From NCBI GenBank assembly GCA_039545295.1, contig BCIK01000009.1, positions 558,001 to 622,000 on the forward strand: 64,000 nt of DNA. Direction: 5' to 3'. The notes below the pieces were generated by a model that was given only the letters and a program-made list of their open reading frames with translations, was not told where the DNA came from and ran no database searches. The position numbers and the translations under genes were made by a program. This DNA comes from Udeniomyces pyricola (lineage: Eukaryota > Basidiomycota > Tremellomycetes > Cystofilobasidiales > Mrakiaceae). Within the stretch, counting starts at the first letter, position 1. Each line of letters begins with the position of its first letter. Positions 63,649-64,000 of this stretch are shown piece by piece.

Positions 63649-64000
63649 ATGTCCGACTGGGATTCCGTCACTGTGTAAGCATACCTGCCCACCTAGCCCT
63701 CACATCCCATAAACTCCAGAGCTTGCTCGTCTAATCTGTTCCCTTGCCGCCACTCTTTTCTCTGTCCCTCTGTCCCGCTCGCTTCTCGCTTTTGCTGTCC
63801 TCCCATCCCCTTCCGATCTCCCCCCCCCCCCCNCCTTTGCCATCCATCCTTGTGCTCTTACGTCACGCCTACGCCATCACTCCTTCTCTTCTCCCCTCCC
63901 ATCCCCACCCCCTCTCATCACCGATCTTGCATCACCCTCATCACATCGATCCCTCTCTGCCTCTCATCACCATCACGCTACGTGCAGTATTGGCTCCAAG
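63649..64000 (+). CDS. MBF1: MBF1 multiprotein bridging factor, 5' end only
   Basis: Exon 1 (63649-63674) reads MSDWDSVT plus two bases. An intron of about 310 bp follows (donor gtaagc, acceptor gtgcag near 63987), and the next exon starts V-IGSK before the window ends. MSDWDSVTVIGSK is the invariant start of MBF1, a small helix-turn-helix coactivator that links TBP to bZIP activators such as Gcn4 and helps ribosomes keep frame on collision. Only 13 codons are visible, so the rest of the gene is off-window. The intron contains a C-rich tract and one ambiguous base at 63833. Confidence 0.88.

Overview
The window is nuclear DNA from a fungus, most probably a basidiomycete. Nearly every gene is cut by many short GT-AG introns of roughly 50-200 nt, exons can be only tens of bases long, and the gene set is fungal: a Ras-GAP of the IRA/neurofibromin type, NUP82, ADE12, exo-1,3-beta-glucanase, TMA7, MBF1. 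A 7-TM DUF6534-type protein, common in Basidiomycota, supports the phylum. The species and order cannot be named from sequence alone. No rRNA, tRNA, prophage, plasmid or CRISPR signal was seen by eye, and no intact transposon.

Layout, left to right. 308-11877 (+): an IRA/NF1 Ras-GAP with HEAT-like arms, RasGAP, Sec14-like and PH-like parts. 12297-16289 (-): an RBM5/RBM10-type splicing factor (RRM, RRM, C2H2, G-patch). 17090-20654 (-): a 1096-residue regulator-like protein with a retroelement-integrase-type HHCC zinc finger in a disordered protein. 20655-25045: a 4.4 kb divergent intergenic region with scattered short inverted motifs. 25046-28029 (+): MATH-BTB protein whose BTB fold is split by disordered insertions. 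28483-32888 (+): PIF1-family helicase with a mitochondrial-type leader and an 18-bp repeat tract.

33434-40647 holds three minus-strand membrane-protein genes: DUF6534 7-TM protein, cytochrome b561 and PIG-H/GPI15. PIG-H is divergent to 41168-45924 (+), a membrane-anchored GH5 exo-1,3-beta-glucanase. 46813-49791 (+): adenylosuccinate synthetase. 50560-54763 (+): NUP82/Nup88-type nucleoporin. 56012-60342 (-): 4-coumarate-CoA-ligase-like acyl-CoA synthetase with a peroxisomal C-terminus. 62352-63160 (-): TMA7, head-to-head with the first exon of MBF1 (63649 to the window end).

Most genes are housekeeping and do not form a gene cluster. Possible functional pairs are PIG-H with the glucanase (cell surface) and TMA7 with MBF1 (ribosome/translation). 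The least explained items are the integrase-finger protein, the split-BTB protein, the repeat leader of the PIF1 helicase, and the long poly-G/poly-C and poly-T tracts confined to introns and intergenic DNA. Gene models were assembled by joining exons by eye at GT/AG sites in frame. Where a family motif resumes across a junction the model is strong; elsewhere exon edges are approximate.
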